DNA from: Inhella crocodyli
GTDB lineage: Bacteria > Pseudomonadota > Gammaproteobacteria > Burkholderiales > Burkholderiaceae_C
Assembly: GCF_004004565.1 (NCBI RefSeq)
Contig: NZ_SACM01000001.1
Location: 1,116,001-1,180,000, forward strand
Reading direction: 5' to 3'
DNA length: 64,000 nucleotides
Numbering within the stretch: position 1 is the first letter of the stretch; the number at the start of each line of letters is the position of its first letter. A model generated the notes under the pieces. It was not told the DNA's origin and ran no database searches. It was given only the letters and a program-made list of their open reading frames with translations. Position numbers and translations under genes: made by a program. Below, one piece after another: positions 62,534 through 64,000 of this stretch.

Positions 62534-64000
62534 TCAGCGCGTGTCGTCGGCAAAGATGTCCTTGTCCTTGTTCTCGGGCACGAACAGCAGGCCCAGAACG
62601 ACCGTCATCAGCGCGATCACGATGGGGTACCACAGGCCGTAGTACACGTCACCCGACTGGGCGATCATGGCAAAGGCCGTGGCCGGCATCAGGCCACCGA
62701 ACCAGCCGTTGCCGATGTGATACGGCAGCGACATGCCGGTGTAGCGGATGCGCGTGGGGAACAGTTCCACCAGCGCCGCAGCGATGGGGCCGTAGACCAT
62801 GGTCACCAGGAGCACCAGGTAGGTCAGGATCAAGACCAAGGGGAAGGCCTGGCCGTTGAAAACGCCGAAGAAGCCCTCGACCTTGACGGCGCCCTCACCC
62901 GCCTTGCCCGGCGCGGGGTAGCCCGCCGCGGCCAGCTTTTCGTTCACCGCCTTGGCGAACGCAGCCGGCACGGCCTTGACATCGTCGCCCGAGAGCTTCG
63001 TGGTCTCGTAGGCCACGATCTCGGCGTCGCCCACCTTGACCTTGGCCGGAATGGCACCGGGTTGGTAGTCGACCGAGTAGTTGACCGAACTGCGTGCCAG
63101 CAAAGCCTTGGTCACGTCGCAACTGCTGGTGAACTTGGCCGTGCCCGTGGGGTTGAACTGGAACGAGCAGTCGTTCTTGTCGGCCACGATCGTGACCTTG
63201 GTGTTCTGTTGGGCCGCGTGCAGAGCCGGGCTGGCAATGCTCGTGATGGTCTTGAACACCGGGAAGTAGGTGATCGCTGCGAGCACGCAACCGGCCAAGA
63301 TGATCGGCTTGCGGCCGATGCGGTCCGACAGCGAGCCAAAGATCACAAAGCCCACCGTGCCCAAGATCAGCGACCAGGCGATCAGCACGTTGGCCGTGAA
63401 CATGTCGATCCGCAGGATGGTCTGCAGGAAGAACAGTGCGTAGAACTGGCCCGTGTACCAAACCACGGCCTGACCGGCCACCAGGCCGAACAGGGCGATC
63501 AGCGCGAACTTGGCGTTCTTCCACTGGCCAAATGCTTCGGACAGCGGCGCCTTGGACTGCGTGCCCTCGGCCTTCATCTTCTTGAAGGCCGGCGACTCTT
63601 CCATCTGCAAGCGGATCCAAACCGACACGGCGAGCAGGAAGATCGACAGCAGGAACGGCACGCGCCAGCCCCAGGCCTTGAACGCGTCCTCGCCCACGAA
63701 GGTGCGAACGCTCAAGATCACCATCAGCGACAGCAGCAGGCCCAGGGTGGCCGTGGTCTGAATCCAGCTGGTGAAGAAACCGCGACGACCGTGCGGGGCG
63801 TGTTCGGCCACGTACACGACCGCGCCCCCGTACTCACCCCCCAGGGCCAAGCCCTGCAGCATGCGCAGCGCGATCAGGATGATCGGCGCCGCCCACCCGA
63901 TGGTGTCGTAGCCGGGCAGCAAGCCGACGATGAAGGTCGACGCGCCCATGATCAGGATCGTCATCAGGAAGGTGTGCTTGCGGCCGATCAAGTCGCCCAA
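62534..64000 (-). CDS. MFS transporter, metabolite:H+ symporter (MHS) type, N-terminus missing
   Basis: At least 488 residues visible; the start lies outside the window. MHS signature: GDLIGRKHTFLMTI, ALRMLQGLALGGEYGGAVVYVAEHAP and GSLSDRIGRKPIILAG. A large extracytoplasmic insert (about residues 265-385) sits between two helices and contains NDCSFQF and FTSSCDV cysteines, which could form a disulfide. The family imports organic acids or betaine-like compounds. Substrate unknown. Confidence 0.92.
   Translation of the reverse strand: MGDLIGRKHTFLMTILIMGASTFIVGLLPGYDTIGWAAPIILIALRMLQGLALGGEYGGAVVYVAEHAPHGRRGFFTSWIQTTATLGLLLSLMVILSVRTFVGEDAFKAWGWRVPFLLSIFLLAVSVWIRLQMEESPAFKKMKAEGTQSKAPLSEAFGQWKNAKFALIALFGLVAGQAVVWYTGQFYALFFLQTILRIDMFTANVLIAWSLILGTVGFVIFGSLSDRIGRKPIILAGCVLAAITYFPVFKTITSIASPALHAAQQNTKVTIVADKNDCSFQFNPTGTAKFTSSCDVTKALLARSSVNYSVDYQPGAIPAKVKVGDAEIVAYETTKLSGDDVKAVPAAFAKAVNEKLAAAGYPAPGKAGEGAVKVEGFFGVFNGQAFPLVLILTYLVLLVTMVYGPIAAALVELFPTRIRYTGMSLPYHIGNGWFGGLMPATAFAMIAQSGDVYYGLWYPIVIALMTVVLGLLFVPENKDKDIFADDTR

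Noticed and set aside
57421-62859. A 1.8-kb-residue-scale open frame on the plus strand opposite the symporter operon
   Set aside because: Composition is biased and it runs across several strong minus-strand genes with overlapping starts and stops. No start signal or motif.

Overview
The window is GC-rich, densely packed bacterial chromosome. The gene content points to a betaproteobacterium of the order Burkholderiales, probably a Rubrivivax/Leptothrix/Inhella-like or comamonad lineage. The markers are a class I phaC-phaA-phaB cluster, glnA-(DUF4124)-ntrB-ntrC, DbpA and RhlE helicases, a PEP-CTERM protein, DUF6600 and DUF4124 proteins, and the DUF4212/acetate-type symporter block. The lineage is inferred from family content, not from a marker-gene comparison. 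I found no rRNA, tRNA, CRISPR array, prophage or intact insertion sequence.

Layout. 1-3.7 kb: the 3' part of dinB, an S9 peptidase, then a second, truncated copy of the dinB 3' end, so the peptidase lies between 364-bp direct repeats. 3.7-4.6 kb: an AT-richer island with a PEP-CTERM protein and a sigma-54-type promoter. 4.6-9.4 kb: an MFS exporter diverging from an AraC regulator, a periplasmic binding protein, nadA, a ComFB protein and a prepilin. 9.4-15.4 kb: nadB, pirin diverging from a LysR regulator, gluQ, a tandem FKBP and a cold-shock/DUF1294 protein. 15.4-25.6 kb (minus strand): a fatty-acid/acyl-CoA catabolic run (acyl-CoA ligase, FadJ-like fusion, a chemoreceptor, acyl-CoA dehydrogenase, GNAT, SDR) followed by an RhlE-type helicase with a 39-bp repeat tail. 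25.6-33.9 kb: msrB, yciB, bolA-like, a parvulin, DUF2062, a YbbA-like ATPase diverging from a TesA-like esterase, a DUF6600 protein, peptide deformylase, an MBL hydrolase and a second YciB-like protein. 33.9-40.7 kb: a Dps-like protein, dbpA, and the nitrogen-control block ntrC-ntrB-DUF4124-glnA. 40.7-45.9 kb: a CinA-like protein, a tightly overlapped membrane/envelope operon and an AIM24 protein. 45.9-49.7 kb: phaB, phaA, phaC. 49.7-57.2 kb: pgeF-maiA, Nudix, Old Yellow Enzyme, a LapD/LapG pair, HDOD and an exonuclease. 57.2-62.4 kb: the acetate-type symporter operon. 62.5-64 kb: an MHS transporter cut by the window end.

How the parts work together. Several blocks serve carbon storage and acetyl-CoA turnover: beta-oxidation genes, PHA synthesis and acetate-type uptake. 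A second theme is nitrogen control. glnA has a -24/-12 promoter and two perfect NtrC-type palindromes at classical enhancer distance, placed inside the 3' end of the neighbouring gene. A third theme is envelope and biofilm behaviour: the LapD/LapG pair, the PEP-CTERM protein, a polysaccharide deacetylase and a DUF6600 protein.

The most unusual structures are the duplicated dinB tail flanking the peptidase, the PEP-CTERM promoter with a dyad at enhancer distance, the NtrC enhancers embedded in coding sequence, the nine-unit 39-bp array in the helicase, and a perfect 25-bp palindrome carrying the stop codons of both dbpA and ntrC. I did not find strong evidence for a wholly new multi-gene system. 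Most genes belong to recognisable families and several clusters match known neighbourhoods.
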